A stretch of 64,000 nt of DNA from Pelobates cultripes (GCA_933207985.1 OW240917.1:98592430-98656429); one strand, 5' to 3'. Positions 48,954 through 60,736 are shown, counted from the stretch's first letter. A program made the numbers and translations. Notes: a model not told the origin generated them from the sequence alone.

Positions 48954-49020
48954 TTAAAGGAACACTATAGGGTCAGGAACACAAACATGTATTCCTGACC
49001 CTATAGTGTTAAAACCACCA
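48954..49020. mobile_element. T2-like MITE left end
   Basis: TTAAAGGAACACTATAGGGT at 48954 and the complete subterminal hairpin CAGGAACACAAACATG / TATTCCTGACCCTATAGTG. Similarity stops near 49020 where a GC-rich block starts. Confidence 0.75.
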
Positions 49021-49390
49021 GTTAGGGCTCAATCCGGGTTGACTGCTCCAGACGCCCAGTGTGGACGGATAACCCCTACCGGTCCAGAGGAGTGGGGGGG
49101 GGGGAAATGGGTTGGAGGTGAGAGAGCTGAGGGATCCATACTCGGGTTTGCCATCGAGGAGAGCGGCCGCCTCTCCCCGGCTCGATCACCGGTAGGCCTC
49201 AGTCGATTATTACGGGTTCCCAGTTAGTGATAGGCTTGAGTCTGGTGAAAAGATGCACCCGAGTGTCTCCGATTCGTCTGCAGCCCTCCAGATTACGGAC
49301 GTGCCGATTTTCCTGGGGTTTTCCCCTTGAACATGTGGTTTTTGTCAGGAGCTGAGTCTCAGCCTGGAAGCTAGGCTCCACCCCCCTTGT
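49021..49390. repeat. GC-rich block of unknown class
   Basis: Sharply GC-richer than the flanks, with a G11 run at 49094-49104 and the end CTAGGCTCCACCCCCCTTG. It joins a broken MITE on its left, so it is probably an insertion. The 73-codon ORF at 49006-49227 starts inside the MITE and is not credible as a gene. Confidence 0.45.
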
Positions 49391-50555
49391 TTTGTTTTTT
49401 TGAAAAGCAGATTATGACTTCACATTTCAAATTTTGCCTGCCGATTACTTTCTTTTATATATCTGTATAGTTGTAAAGCACTGCAGAACTTAACTGCAAC
49501 TCCCATACTAATTGTCTGGCCAAGCGTTATGGGTGTTGAAGTCCTGCTACTGCTGGACATGTACCTTTTGGGCACCCTTAAAACACCAGTTAATAGCTAC
49601 AGTCTGGTCACCTTGGGTCCACCATGCTGTATGCAGTATTTCTCAAGTTACACAGATATGTCTAAATAGATAGATTTCTAATAATTTCTAATAACTTCAG
49701 TGGGGGTTAAAACTGAATCTGGCAGCATACGGTTCTACTTGAGTGCCACTTTATCCCTAGCAGCCATGCCCTAGTTACCTAAATAGTGACTAGGGCACTG
49801 TATCATTAGGAGTACACATTTGTCAGGGTCTAAGTAGACAACAAACTCCAGCGGAATGTATCTAGGAACACTTTAGTAAACACCCAAGCAAGGGATTTTC
49901 AGATTTTCATCTAACACTTTGTAGACTGTTTCTAGACAAAAGAGAGCCAGTGTATTCTTAACTGGAGCCTTGTAGAACGAGCTCACATTATTTACATTGT
50001 TATAGGTAGTTGAGAATGTAATAACAGTATATTGTAATTAGTAAGTTCAATATGAGGTGTTCTTCCCTCTGAGTCTTCAGTAAGTATGGCAAAATAATAA
50101 TGGACTGCATTTCAGTTACCGATCTGTCATTATCTAAAGTAATGTTTACATTTATGCTTGTATATATTTAAAATAATTATGGTTAAAAAAACAAAACATC
50201 CAGTATGATTTTTTTAACAAAATGACAGGTTATATAATAAAAATATAAACATATCCAAATCTTTAAAGAATGGAGTTAATGTTCGAGATTCTTTATTCCA
50301 TACCAAGACCATTGTCTGTGTATTTTTAGTTCTTCTAAAAACTGAGGGCATGCACTTAGCTCAAAGGCATGCAGGGGAGGTAGGTTTAAATCACAAACAC
50401 AATCAAAAGTAAAATGTGTCAAACTGTGCATTATGTTTATAGTACATAAACCAATAGTAGTGATAGAGTGTTCCTATTAGTGTTTAAACCACTGTTCCCT
50501 CCATTGTAAAAAAATAAATAAATACATTTAAGAATTTTTTTTAAATAAATTGTCT

Positions 50556-50740
50556 TTAAGCAGAACTATCACCTTAGTGCGGGCGTATTGCCCTTCTTAG
50601 TTCATTTATGATGACTATTCGGGGACATAATGCACTTGTATAACAATTGCCACTCTCTGCCAATCAGATGCATTGGATGTGTTCAGAGTCACCATTATCT
50701 GCTTAGAGTTTTAGTTTTGGTGCTTAGAGGGTACCATTAA
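50556..50740. mobile_element. Short T2-like MITE
   Basis: Left TTAAGCAGAACTATCACC at 50556; right TTTTGGTGCTTAGAGGGTAC then CATTAA ending 50740. The right end matches that of 9496-9747. Confidence 0.6.
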
Positions 50741-51149
50741 ATTGTGATACAATCCTTGTGTCTCAAAAGAAGCAATATTACAGTCTTTAAATTAGTAACA
50801 TTTTGTAAATCTACATCCCAGAATTAATACAGTATAATAAAACATTGTTTATATATTTAATGATAAACTACCTGATTAAAGTTTGTATCTATTAAGTTAA
50901 ATGATCATTACTGAAAAGATCCCTTCATCTTTTAATCTTGCTCTCCAAAAGGAACATTATCTCCGCACTTGACAGAACCAATTAGCAGCTCTGTTTATGC
51001 AGAGGCTATACTATCCCCATCATGTAACAGAAATAATGTTTAAACAGCAGTATATTATATTGAATATCTCATAAGTTACATAGGCCAACTTGGTAAATCA
51101 AGTAAACATACAATGTAGATGTGGGGGCCTCTTAACGGTACATCTACTT

Positions 51150-51560
51150 CTATTGGTGAAATTTAAAATAAGATTGCACAGTTCATTTAAAACATCTGGT
51201 TGTAAAGTGTCCAGTTGGTAGATCCATTTCTTTTCTCCGTTTGCTAATAATTACACCTGATTTCCCATCATGTGATTGAAACTTTTTGGCTGTTTTTTTA
51301 TTCCCCATGAATCTCAACCTGAAGAAATCTGATCCTAGACCCCTACAAAATATTCTAAATATGTGCTCTTCTATTCTAACATGAAGGAGATGAGTTGTCT
51401 TTCCAATATACTTGAGCCAAGTGGAGATACCAGAAAATAAATAATGTTCTTGCTATGATTTCTGGTAGAATCTGCAATTTTATGCTCTTTCCATTAAATT
51501 CCATAAATTTGGTAAGGCATTGTTTTGCATGGCAAACAAAACATCCGATTTGTTAACAAG
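51150..51560 (-). pseudogene. Penelope-like element relic: GIY-YIG endonuclease domain
   Basis: Translating the minus strand across frame changes gives, in order: a Cys pair block (CFVCHAK), a GKSIKL block, IIYFLVSPLGS, KYIGKTTHLLHVRIEEHIF, a lysine-rich stretch with a His, and EKKWIYQLDTLQPDVLNEL. This order, with I/VVYLL.CPCG..YIGKT..L..RI.EH and then K/SWIY.L.TL.P.GLN, is that of the C-terminal GIY-YIG endonuclease of Penelope-like retroelements. The CPCG Cys pair is changed to SPLG and at least two frameshifts exist, so it is dead. No RT portion is visible further upstream on the minus strand. Confidence 0.7.
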
Positions 51561-52566
51561 GTTTTTTTAGCCCTCTCAACGCTCAGGAGTTTTCCTTCGA
51601 GAGAGAAATCCATATGTGCGTGTGCATCCAAGCATAGTGAGAGTTAAAATAATTTTTGTGGTATGCTCCAACTGTGCCAAGATAATGAAGCACGCACTGT
51701 AGGAGGTGAGAGTTATACACAGTTTTGAATTTAATTGAAAAAAAATAGTAGCAGCTAACTTTCATATAACTTTTAGTTAGCCGTCAGGTTTGCCAAAACG
51801 AAGGCATGACAGTCACAGTTTGATAGTTTCAGGGTACCAAGGTCTAAAATTGTTTAAAAAATGTATTAACACAAATTTACAGTAAGCATATGCATTGCTG
51901 AGTTGGTTAAAATATATCTGCTTATAGGGCTTCAAATACCATGTTAAAGTCCTAGTAGTTATCAATGCATCCAGTTCCCATAGCTACAATATCACACATC
52001 TTTTTTCATTACATGACTATCTTGGTTCTATTTAGGCTATAACATTTTCAAGTAGTTCTGGTTTATGTGTTGTACTATGAATTAATGCTGAACACACAAG
52101 ACCGGAATAAATCAAGTGTCCCTTTTGCTTTGTCAGACATTATCCTGGTGACAGATGGTCAGCCGTCTATACGAATGCTGAACTCTCCATAACTCTGCCC
52201 ATGGGGAGAATTTGTTTACCAGTTCTCAATTCCTGATGCTCTTCACTTGAGACACATTTACATATCCTGAATTATTGGAGAAAAAAGTTCGAATCAAGTT
52301 CACTTTAATATATAATAAAGAACACTCTAATATAAAAAAAAATATACAATTTTCGAAACATAACTTTAGACACATCATAAAACTCACTAGTAATTTAGAG
52401 CTAGAACAGTCTCCTCCATGAAGCCTACAGTGATGACACCAACCTTGATGAATTTTGTCCAATCATATGCCTTTTCTAGAGAAGCATTATGGATGTTTGG
52501 TGCATGCATTGCAATTGCCAATCCACCAATCCAATGCTTCTCAATGAGAAGCACTAAGTACACACA

Positions 52567-53366
52567 ACAGAGTTATTTACTCAAGTGAGAATTGGCATCA
52601 ATTCAGAGTAAATTCATGGTGAAAAAAAAACTTTAAGGCTAAATTATCTGAATCTAGAAAATTATTCCGGTCTGCTAATTCTTCTATTTTGAGTTTAAAG
52701 GAACACTATAGGGTTAGGAGCACAAACATGTATCCCTGACCCTATAGTGTTAAAAACACATTCTAGCCCGCCTGGCATCCTCTTGCCTCCCTAAATATAG
52801 TAACATCTTTCTTGTATTTAAGTCTGCAGCTGCTGCCTCTGCCACTGATCTGCCTACTTGGCTGAAATCATCGGAAGTAATACACACACTACCAAATACA
52901 CAATGTGACATATCCATCGGCACACAATTCCACAAGCTGTCCACATACACAGCCCACATTCATATGTACGCAATACCACAAACTAGTCATGAACATATAC
53001 AATATAATAGCTCATATACACACAAATACAACAATACATAGCAACTGCAGTATAAATAACACAAGCAGAATCCAGCAACATGCACACCTCAATTTAAAAA
53101 AAACAGGACCGGCACACTACGGGACATCACAATCTTATTTCGGCACAGTGCTGCTAAAAGGTTTCCTACCCCTGCCCTAGGCTATAATTTAAAAGCTGCA
53201 TTTTCTCTGAAAAGACAGTTTTTACTACAAAAAGCCTGAAGGGACTGATTTTACTCACCAGAACAAATACAATAGGCTGCAGTTGTTTGGGTGACTATAG
53301 TGTCCCTTTAAGTTTGAAATTCTCTGTGAATTCCCAACATTTCTCACTTTAGTAAGGAACCCTGTC
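52567..53366. mobile_element. Harbinger-like fold-back MITE split by a T2-like MITE
   Basis: ACAGAGTTATTTACTCAAGT at 52567 pairs with ACTTTAGTAAGGAACCCTGT ending 53366, the same ends as the element at 43087-43249. Removing 52699-53311 rejoins the two halves with a single TTAA. Confidence 0.7.
52695..53311. mobile_element. T2-like MITE with TTAA duplication, enlarged
   Basis: TTAAAGGAACACTATAGGGT at 52695; GACTATAGTGTCCCTTTAA ending 53311; the subterminal hairpin AGGAGCACAAACATGTATCC / CTGACCCTATAGTG is present. At 609 bp it is about 200 bp longer than its relative at 42677; the extra lies in an A/C-rich middle (about 52880-53100) that may be a further insertion. Confidence 0.85.
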
Positions 53367-53524
53367 AGTGTCTGGCATCAGCATACTTTTCAGGACTGAT
53401 TTCAGTTATCAAATAGATTCAGTAATTGGATCTATTTCAGTCTGGAGCTCCAAGTGCAACCTATAAAATGTAAACAGTACCCGTTCTAAGAAACAGCACT
53501 ATTTATAACATCAAAGCTATATGG

Positions 53525-53605
53525 GCAACATTTGCGCTACAAAATCACTTGATTAAGATAAAGTTATTTTAGTGCCAAGTACTTAGACTATATTTTTAAA
53601 GGGGC
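53525..53605. mobile_element. T2-like MITE right-end fragment
   Basis: AAAGTTATTTTAGTGCCAAG then TACTTAGACTATATTTTTAA; a diverged right end. Confidence 0.4.
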
Positions 53606-54322
53606 ACAGAGAGAAAATGATGCTTAATTTTTGATGAATGGCTTAGATACAGCATTTAGAAAATATGCAAAACTATATTAAAAAATATAAAGTGCAATAG
53701 ATATTCATTCGTAAAGTTCCTACTTTTTGTTTAAATCCACGGACATTACATCTTCATCCATTAGCTTTATGTTTATGAAATCTGATAGTTGGACTAAATC
53801 TTCTGGACACCTTTGCTCTACTTCCATATGTTGGTACCATTGCTATTACATATGTTGTTAATATTATGTTGTTAGAGAAACAATGCAGGTTAGGAAAGAT
53901 AACAGAAATGGTGGTTGTAACATTAAATAATTTTGGAGATGGCACCAAACAAAGCACCGTTGCTGTCCTCAGAACCCGTCCCTTTTTAATACTGTGTTCA
54001 GATGAGGAATTGAAGTCTCCTGCACGAGATACAAACTTGTAAAATAATCATGTGTTAGGATTCTAAGACACCATTATGAATTTTGTGAGGTTGGTGCTGT
54101 TTAAATTACCCTGGTGGTAAATTCATATATCTGTGACAATGGTGTACTGCATAATCTATACAAAATATATAAAGGCAAGATATGGTGTTAGTTGCGTGTT
54201 GTTCAGAATTGGGTCTTGTAAATTAGAACCCAAGGTAGTTTTCTTCTCACATCTCCAAAATCACATATTCAGTGAGTGTAACTGTAACTGTATTATGCTA
54301 CACAGTAACATATGTCTGCTTG

Positions 54323-54343
54323 TCTATCTATCTATCTATCTAT
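54323..54343. repeat. (TCTA)n microsatellite
   Basis: About five uninterrupted TCTA units. Confidence 0.9.
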
Positions 54344-54607
54344 TGTGAAAGAGATAAGTGCACTTTTGTCTATTTCTGATCCAGTTTAATAATAGACCTT
54401 AGCTAGTGTAGGTGATTGGACTTAACATCTAATCATCTTATCTCAAGCATAATGTGAGTAAAATGTATTTCTTATTTATGGGTGATTTGTTTCTCTACTT
54501 ATCTTATTTTTGCTACTTTAAATTTGTTTAGTGAACAAAAAGTAAAATTCGCAACAATGTGTGCATGTGTCAAAGTAAAAAAATAACACATTTTAATTTG
54601 TGCCAGT

Positions 54608-55012
54608 TTAAGGAACTCTCTATAGTGTTAGAGATACAAACCTATATTTCTAACACTAAAGTGCCCCTGTTCTTAGTTATATCCAGCCACCCCGATTTGC
54701 CATAAAAATATTTTAAAAACCATTTTATTCACCTTTGCTGAGACTCCCATGGCGTGCTCACCTGTCTGCTTCCTGCAATGTCATTGATGTGACATGGCTT
54801 CCTCCTGCAAAGGCCCAATCCAGTGCTCCTCATTAAATGTAAAACTTTCCTATGAGCTGCAACGTCACATGAGGCTCTCGTGGCTCTTTAGCTGTGTTTT
54901 ACCCTGCACTGTAAACATTTCAGTTTCTACAAAGCTGCAGTATTTTACATTGCAGGTTGAATGGCAGGGACATTGAGGTGAAGTGGTCTGGGTGACTTTA
55001 ACGGTTCTTTAA
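54608..55012. mobile_element. T2-like MITE with TTAA duplication
   Basis: TTAAGGAACTCTCTATAGTG at 54608 with hairpin TTAGAGATACAAACC / TATATTTCTAACACTA; right end GGTGACTTTAACGGTTCTTTAA ending 55012, preceded by GAAGTGGTCTGG. Confidence 0.75.
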
Positions 55013-55459
55013 TTTGTGTAACAGTCTTTTGTGTGCCATGAATTAAAGGTAAAAAGGTAATGTGAAATAATTACTGGATTGTGCTCTAGCACATGTAACC
55101 TATGAATCAGGACTCATAATGTGTTTCCTATAGTTAAATATGTTGCACTGGAGATCACTTTGAAACAGGAAAATAAAAAATAATGTAGGATTTCTTCATG
55201 GTTTATACATAGAATGTTGAACCCTTTCATTAATTCCTTTATAAGCCTCAAGTGACAATATTTCCCTGATAAAGCAGCGTACTTGCTAATTACTCTCTCT
55301 ATAGGAAAAATATAATTTAACTGTGTCCCAAAATGTCTGGATAATAAGCTCTTTATAGTATATTGTGGGTAACATTGGGCACCTATAGACGTGATTTGCC
55401 CTATTTGTCCATACTTCGTATTTTTTAATAACTTGGTGTGAATTAACACCTCTGCCAAT

Positions 55460-55600
55460 TTTGTGAGTGCTTCCCTCAGCTAATTACAGAATTTGTCTGC
55501 ATTACCAGCTCATTGAGACCTATTAAAGGTCTAATTTGCATGAAGACAATATGGTCATATAATTAAAAGGAAGTCATATGGATGTACTTGTCAAACCACT
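55460..55600. promoter_or_regulatory. Candidate regulatory segment (octamer and homeodomain-type motifs)
   Basis: In 100 bp there are CAGCTAATTA at 55477-55486, an exact octamer ATTTGCAT at 55534-55541 and a second ATAATTAAAA near 55558. No repeat family covers it. It lies 370-510 bp upstream of an sh3rf1 exon. Motifs this short occur often in AT-rich DNA, so this is a guess from clustering only. Confidence 0.25.
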
Positions 55601-55972
55601 GAAGGAAAGCAATGTGAATTCCCAGTTTGAAATGAATAGTCAGTAAGCATCGAAGGCTTATTCAGACGTTTGGGGTGACCTTGAGAGACTCTAGGTATTT
55701 TCACTTTTCAGAAAAGATTTATGAGGAGATTTTCACCTTCTTGGGTTCTACACCCAGAGAGAATAGTCGCTTTGATCTTTCTTAGGATTTTTATCGGGTG
55801 AGACACTCACGATCAGTGAAACGGACACATTGCCACAGCACATATGAACTTCGTTATGAATCTAAAGATTGCCATCGAGTGTAAGAGGCCCAGTTACCTC
55901 ATGCTTGCTCTGTTCTTATGCTTCATATCAACAAGCTCACATGGTTTGAAATAATCATTATTCTATCTGCAG

Positions 55973-56068
55973 GATGACATCCTTACAGTGATCCGCCGGG
56001 TGGATGAAAACTGGGCTGAAGGAATGCTAGGAGACAAGATAGGAATATTCCCCATTTCTTACGTAGAG
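55973..56068 (+). CDS. sh3rf1: SH3RF1 (POSH) exon: second half of SH3 domain 2
   Basis: This 96-bp exon (32 codons, phase 0) begins after TCTGCAG at 55966-55972 and ends with GAG before GTAAGA at 56069. It reads [18 protein letters not shown] and then [14 protein letters not shown]. These are the n-Src loop, the ENW ligand-binding tryptophan, the distal loop and the FPxxYVE end of an SH3 domain. It completes the SH3-2 begun 14.8 kb upstream. Within the family SH3-2 and its neighbours take part in partner binding; this exon alone cannot fold. Its length is a multiple of three, so skipping it would join SH3-2 to the serine-rich segment in frame and destroy the domain. It is too short to stand out as an ORF and was found from conserved sequence and splice sites. 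Confidence 0.95.
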
Positions 56069-59000
56069 GTAAGACATAACGTACTGTTAAAAAATATGTG
56101 TGAATGAATTCTTCACAAATTATACTAGTGTACATCACTTTCTTATTAACATTTAACTAGCAATAATCCATAAATTTGACCCGGTTCCTATGATTCATAC
56201 AGAACTGTGAGGCTGTTTTTCGGTTATTAGTTCAAACATAAGTGTTGAATCAATAATCAATTTAAAAAAAAATTTAATAAGAGCTTTAAGGAAGCACTCT
56301 GGTCCTACCTAATTAAGTTTGAAAAGTAATTGTAGCAGAGCATGTTGCATATAAAGAGACATGAATGCTTTACCGTTAGTTGCTTTTACATATAGGATGG
56401 GCCAAAATATGGAGTAGGATTTGACAGGTAAAAAACTTATTTCTTAGTAGTTCAATTTTTTTGTTGCAGATACATATTATAACTGAGTCTTGGGAGATTC
56501 ATCATGGGCAATTTCATTAAGGAACAACGAGTAAAAATAGTTGAATTTTATTTTCAAAACTGCGACTAGCGAGTGGATAATTTCAAGAAATTCCCAGACT
56601 AATTGACCGCCACATTCGCCTGGCCTTTCAGCTCCCGATTACTTCCTGTGAGGATATCTGAAAGAGCGGGTTGTTCGTGTATAAACCGTGTACACTTGGG
56701 CAGCTCAAGGATGGTATCTGTGCAGAAATTCAAGCACTAGAGCCTCAAACAATAACTAATGTTCTGAAAAAGGCAATCAAAAGAGCCCGAAATTGCGGGG
56801 CACCAAATGAAGCTCATTTTAAAAATGTCATCTTCCGTATTTAGTCAAACTAATCTCCATACCCTAAAAATTCATTGTATGTAATATCATTTAATTTGGT
56901 TAATTAATACAATGGTTATTAACTCCTCAAACCCTACTCTGAATTCTGGCCAATCACGTGCAATTGCAAATTCAGATATTTACACAAATATGTTGCAGAA
57001 AGTAACTTTTTTTTTAATTTTAAGCCTGCATATTATACCAGACTGGGGTACCAAGTTGTTTATTCTTTACTTTGCATTTTTTGGTTACCAAACACAGTTT
57101 AAATGTCACCTTTGTTTCTCACTGGCTGAAAACACAAAGGAACCCTTAGAAATACAGCTTTGAGTTCGTATTTTTTTGTTTGTTTGTTTGTTTTGGTTTC
57201 TGCATCCCTGCACTTATCATACCTGCTTTTGATACACAGAGTTTTGCAGAATCAAAGGTAGTCTTAAAATATTGTTAACTCTATCTGTCCCTGGTTCTTT
57301 GCCAGGAGACCCTTGTATTCCTTCATTATTTGTTATAGCTGCCAAAACATTCACAATTCATCTCAGTTCTACGTCCACCAAACATCACAGTGTGCTGCAA
57401 CTGTGCAAGTGTGGCTGTGATTAGATTAATTCTGAAAAGAAAACCCATAAAACTATTCTGTAAGCTATCAGTGTGCTTACTCATGTCTTTTCATAAATGA
57501 AACTGTTAATTAATTCTAAACTACATTTCCATGCTTTTTCTGTGTGCAAATATAACATTTCACAAACAGTATTAAAAGACAGTTTTATATACCAGTGCAT
57601 AAGGTATAATTCTAATGGACCAAGAGGAAGGGCAACTTAAAAATAAAAATAGGCTGTTTGTACTTATTTGCATATTCATCGTGATCGCTCCTATTTTTGA
57701 GCCATGTTTTCTTTCCTTGACGTTTGCCTTGGTATAGGTACCTGATGCACAGCAGTAAATGTAAGAATTTGCTTAAATCAAAGATATTTTTTTGATAATC
57801 TCACCATAACTTTAATATATTGAGACAAACACAGAAATGAGAAAGAGCGATCAATTATTATTATTTTTTACACTCAGTGGCTTGCTATTTGATTAAAGTA
57901 TAATCGGAAGAAAGTATTTCATTATTAATCACACTGTTCTTGCAAACCACCACTAAATCGTAGGACATCTGGACTCAACTTACTTGAGTTCACATGGGCT
58001 CCTTACTTTCATGCAGAAGGTTTGGGATTTCTGTAATATTTCTCAATCCAGCATCGCCACCTCTTTAACATAACAGGGGCCAAAGTCAACTGTGAGCATT
58101 ATTACATACATTACAATAGTAATTGCTCCAATAAAACTTTTTGAATGAAGTAAGAGTTGGACTGCAAAACCTATTACCTCTAAATCCCTGGCAAGTACCT
58201 CCATCTAGTTAAACCGATCAGTGATAGTTTCCTATGACACCTGCCTGTGCGAACTCTAAGTTAAAAATGAAAGTTCTAATTTCTGAATGATGTGTTTCAT
58301 CAAAGTCACGTATTACACCTCAATCATTGGTGATTACCTATAGAAATATATGTATTTATTTAAAACTATAGCCAAACAAGCATTATTTCTAAAATCATCA
58401 GTTTGTCACTGAAAGACACCTATATATTTTTTCCTCTTTATTTATTTAAGTTGATTTTTAGAGGCGATGGCACTACTTGTCATACTGTGACCTGTGTCAT
58501 GATGATAATTACAGTAGCAAAGCATCATGGAAGTTGTAGTTCTGGAAATAGTAGGGGATTGTGCGATTGCTACTTCTGAAATTCGGCATCATGGATTATT
58601 ATATATATACACAAAAGTAACGAAAGGCTTGTCATCACAAGCATCATGCAAGATTAGTAGGGGCCAACTGTGAGGTGGTGTTAGGAGAGTGTTAGGAAAG
58701 CTATGCACTTATTTGCAGTGTTCTGATGTGACAGAATTTTGACAAGGTAACAGGCTGCCATTTGTGTTTTGAAAATGTTCCATTTCCCAGTGTGCACCTG
58801 TTTTAACCCTTTCAGTGCAATATATTTTATAGTCTCCCTAAACTCAAATTATACTGCCAGCCGCTATAATTCACTTGGAATGTACATACCTTTCCACCAA
58901 TTGCTATATAACCCTTGGCATCTTCATTTGTCCATGTTCGTGTAGCTAATTAAACAGACACGAGGACATCTGCTTAGTCTCTTTGCAGACATCTTTTAGT

Positions 59001-60433
59001 TTGCCTACCAGAAGGAAATGCCACATTGGTCCTGTGTCAAATCGATCCCATGGGTAAACGAATAGCATTCTGAAACTGAGCTTTGCCCAATAATCTGCAG
59101 GCATATCCTTTCGTCTATAATGGTTTCAAGAGATAAACAAATATCTTAATTAAGTGGAAAAACAAGCCGAGAGGAAAACTGGCAAAACTCAAGGGTAATC
59201 ACTTTGTTCTCTTTAATTGCTCTTCCCTAGCAGGCTGTTTTATTAAAAGAGCTAAGGAATGCTTCGGGACATGTTAAAATAACTGCCTCTCATATGTCAC
59301 CAGAGTGAAGAATGTGGGAAAACTTCTTTAATGTCCAGGATTACATGTTGGACCTAAATGTTGCTGTTCCTTTATTGTTAACACAGAGTCTTTTTTAATA
59401 GTCTTAATTTGGGTTAAATTAATGTTTATAAAGTGTTGAAATCACGTGGACTTTAGTGTCTTAGTTGTATCTCATAAAAAAAAACATCCTACACACATAA
59501 ACATCCTGTGAAAATTCTCCTTTCCTCTTGTGTATTTATTTACAAATGGTTCTGCAGTTTTCTGTGAAGCAGAATGAATTCCCTCACCAGCTCTGCTCTC
59601 CAAGTTTGGAGTTGTTTTAGTTGAAGAGATCTTTAAACACCCTCCATGTGTTACATGACCTTAAATTACAAGTCCATGCTGTGGGGATAATGAGCATCCA
59701 TAGTAGCCATTGGCATCAAGAAATCATTTTAGTCTCCGCAGCTTTGTCTTATATTCCTGAGAAGTTTTTAATGGGAAGCCTTTACTGATAGTTTATAGAA
59801 GACTACTTGAAGTAGATGCAGGTAGTTTGTAGAAGATAACTTGTATTCTATACTTAAGCGCAATAAAGCTGCTTACCAAGATGGTACTTGCTACCCATAG
59901 GGGAATGGCTCAAGGTTCAAATGTTGTCCTCAATTTGATCACATTCAAAACATTCAGGTCTTAATTAACTGAAATGTTCTGAGTCATAGTTCATGGCATG
60001 AAAAACCCAGCTATATTTATTAAATTATACTTCCCATGTAAATAGACATTTGTGATTCCTCACTGTTTTCTGCTAGTGATGGGAGAATTTTGCAATCTGA
60101 ACACCTATTTAATTTTTTTTTTTTTTTTACTTTTTGCTCTACACTTTGCTTTGCTTTCTTTTATTTCTGTTGAAATTAAGGGATAATTACATTTTATAAC
60201 ATGGTTCCTCTGTAATTAAGCCATTGCATGTGAAGTAACAATTTAGTTGTAATCTTTTTCTGTTATACAGGCTTTTTATCAATGCCTTAAAATAAAATAA
60301 AAAGATTCACATTATGGTAAATAGGATGTAACATTGTTTACATTGACATACAGATACATAAAATGGGGAGAACACGTTCAAACAAGCTTACAGTCTAAGT
60401 AAGTAATTTAGATTTTTTTACATTTATTTTCAG
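56069..60433 (+). other. sh3rf1: sh3rf1 intron (4.4 kb)
   Basis: GTAAGA donor at 56069 and TTTTCAG acceptor ending at 60433. Most of it is AT-rich unique sequence. A short T2-like left end (about 56286-56330, TTTAAGGAAGCACTCTGG) and a GCATCATGGAAGTTGTAGTT repeat fragment near 58523 are the only recognisable repeats. The 59000-59330 segment is less AT-rich and could be constrained, but I cannot test that. Confidence 0.88.
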
Positions 60434-60736
60434 TTTAATTCAGCGGCTAAGCAACTAATAGAGTTGGACAAGCCCTCAGGCTCAGGAGGGGATTCTGGGG
60501 AAGGCTCTTCTGGGATAGCACATAGCAGCAATTCTCAAAAGCACACTGATTCCAAGAAGAACACCAAAAAGCGTCACTCCTTTACTTCTCTCACCATGTC
60601 CAACAAGTCTTCACAGTCTGCCCAGAACCGCCATTCCATGGAAATCAGCCCACCTGTACTCATCAGCTCCAGTAATCCCACCGCTGCTGCCAGAATAAGT
60701 GAGCTCACCGGTCTGTCTTGTAGTGCCCCATCTCAG
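60434..60736 (+). CDS. sh3rf1: SH3RF1 (POSH) exon: serine-rich Rac-binding linker
   Basis: This 303-bp exon (101 codons, phase 0) starts after TTTTCAG at 60427-60433 with [14 protein letters not shown] and ends SCSAPSQ before GTAAGA at 60737. It is a low-complexity, Ser/Asn-rich region with the conserved basic block [20 protein letters not shown] and the block [18 protein letters not shown]. In mammalian POSH the region after SH3-2 is reported to bind GTP-Rac, and a serine in the RHSF context is a reported Akt site; the same context is present here. The least conserved part is the Gly/Ser stretch after LDKP ([12 protein letters not shown]), which fits a flexible linker. A GTG-adjacent methionine within the exon is not a start: the upstream coding sequence is continuous across the phase-0 junction. 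Confidence 0.95.

Larger units (their letters stand above)
41154..55972 (+). other. sh3rf1: sh3rf1 intron inside SH3-2 (14.8 kb)
   Basis: GTAAGA donor at 41154 and TCTGCAG acceptor ending at 55972. It interrupts SH3 domain 2 between CLPFSK and DDILTV. Contents with separate entries: T2-like MITEs, Harbinger-like fold-backs, a candidate solo LTR, a GC-rich block and a Penelope-like fragment. In the remaining unique stretches (41154-42670, 43250-45230, 46291-48950, 49390-50550, 50741-51145, 51565-52560, 53610-54600) I recognise no coding or RNA gene. The ORFs there have no family match, no splice context and AT-rich composition. Confidence 0.9.

Noticed and set aside
55114..55458. 114-codon minus-strand ORF
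   Set aside because: No recognisable domain, AT-driven composition, and no splice or promoter context.
60464..60475. Methionine-type start inside the serine-rich exon
   Set aside because: The coding frame is continuous from the phase-0 acceptor at 60434, with conserved residues upstream of that codon.
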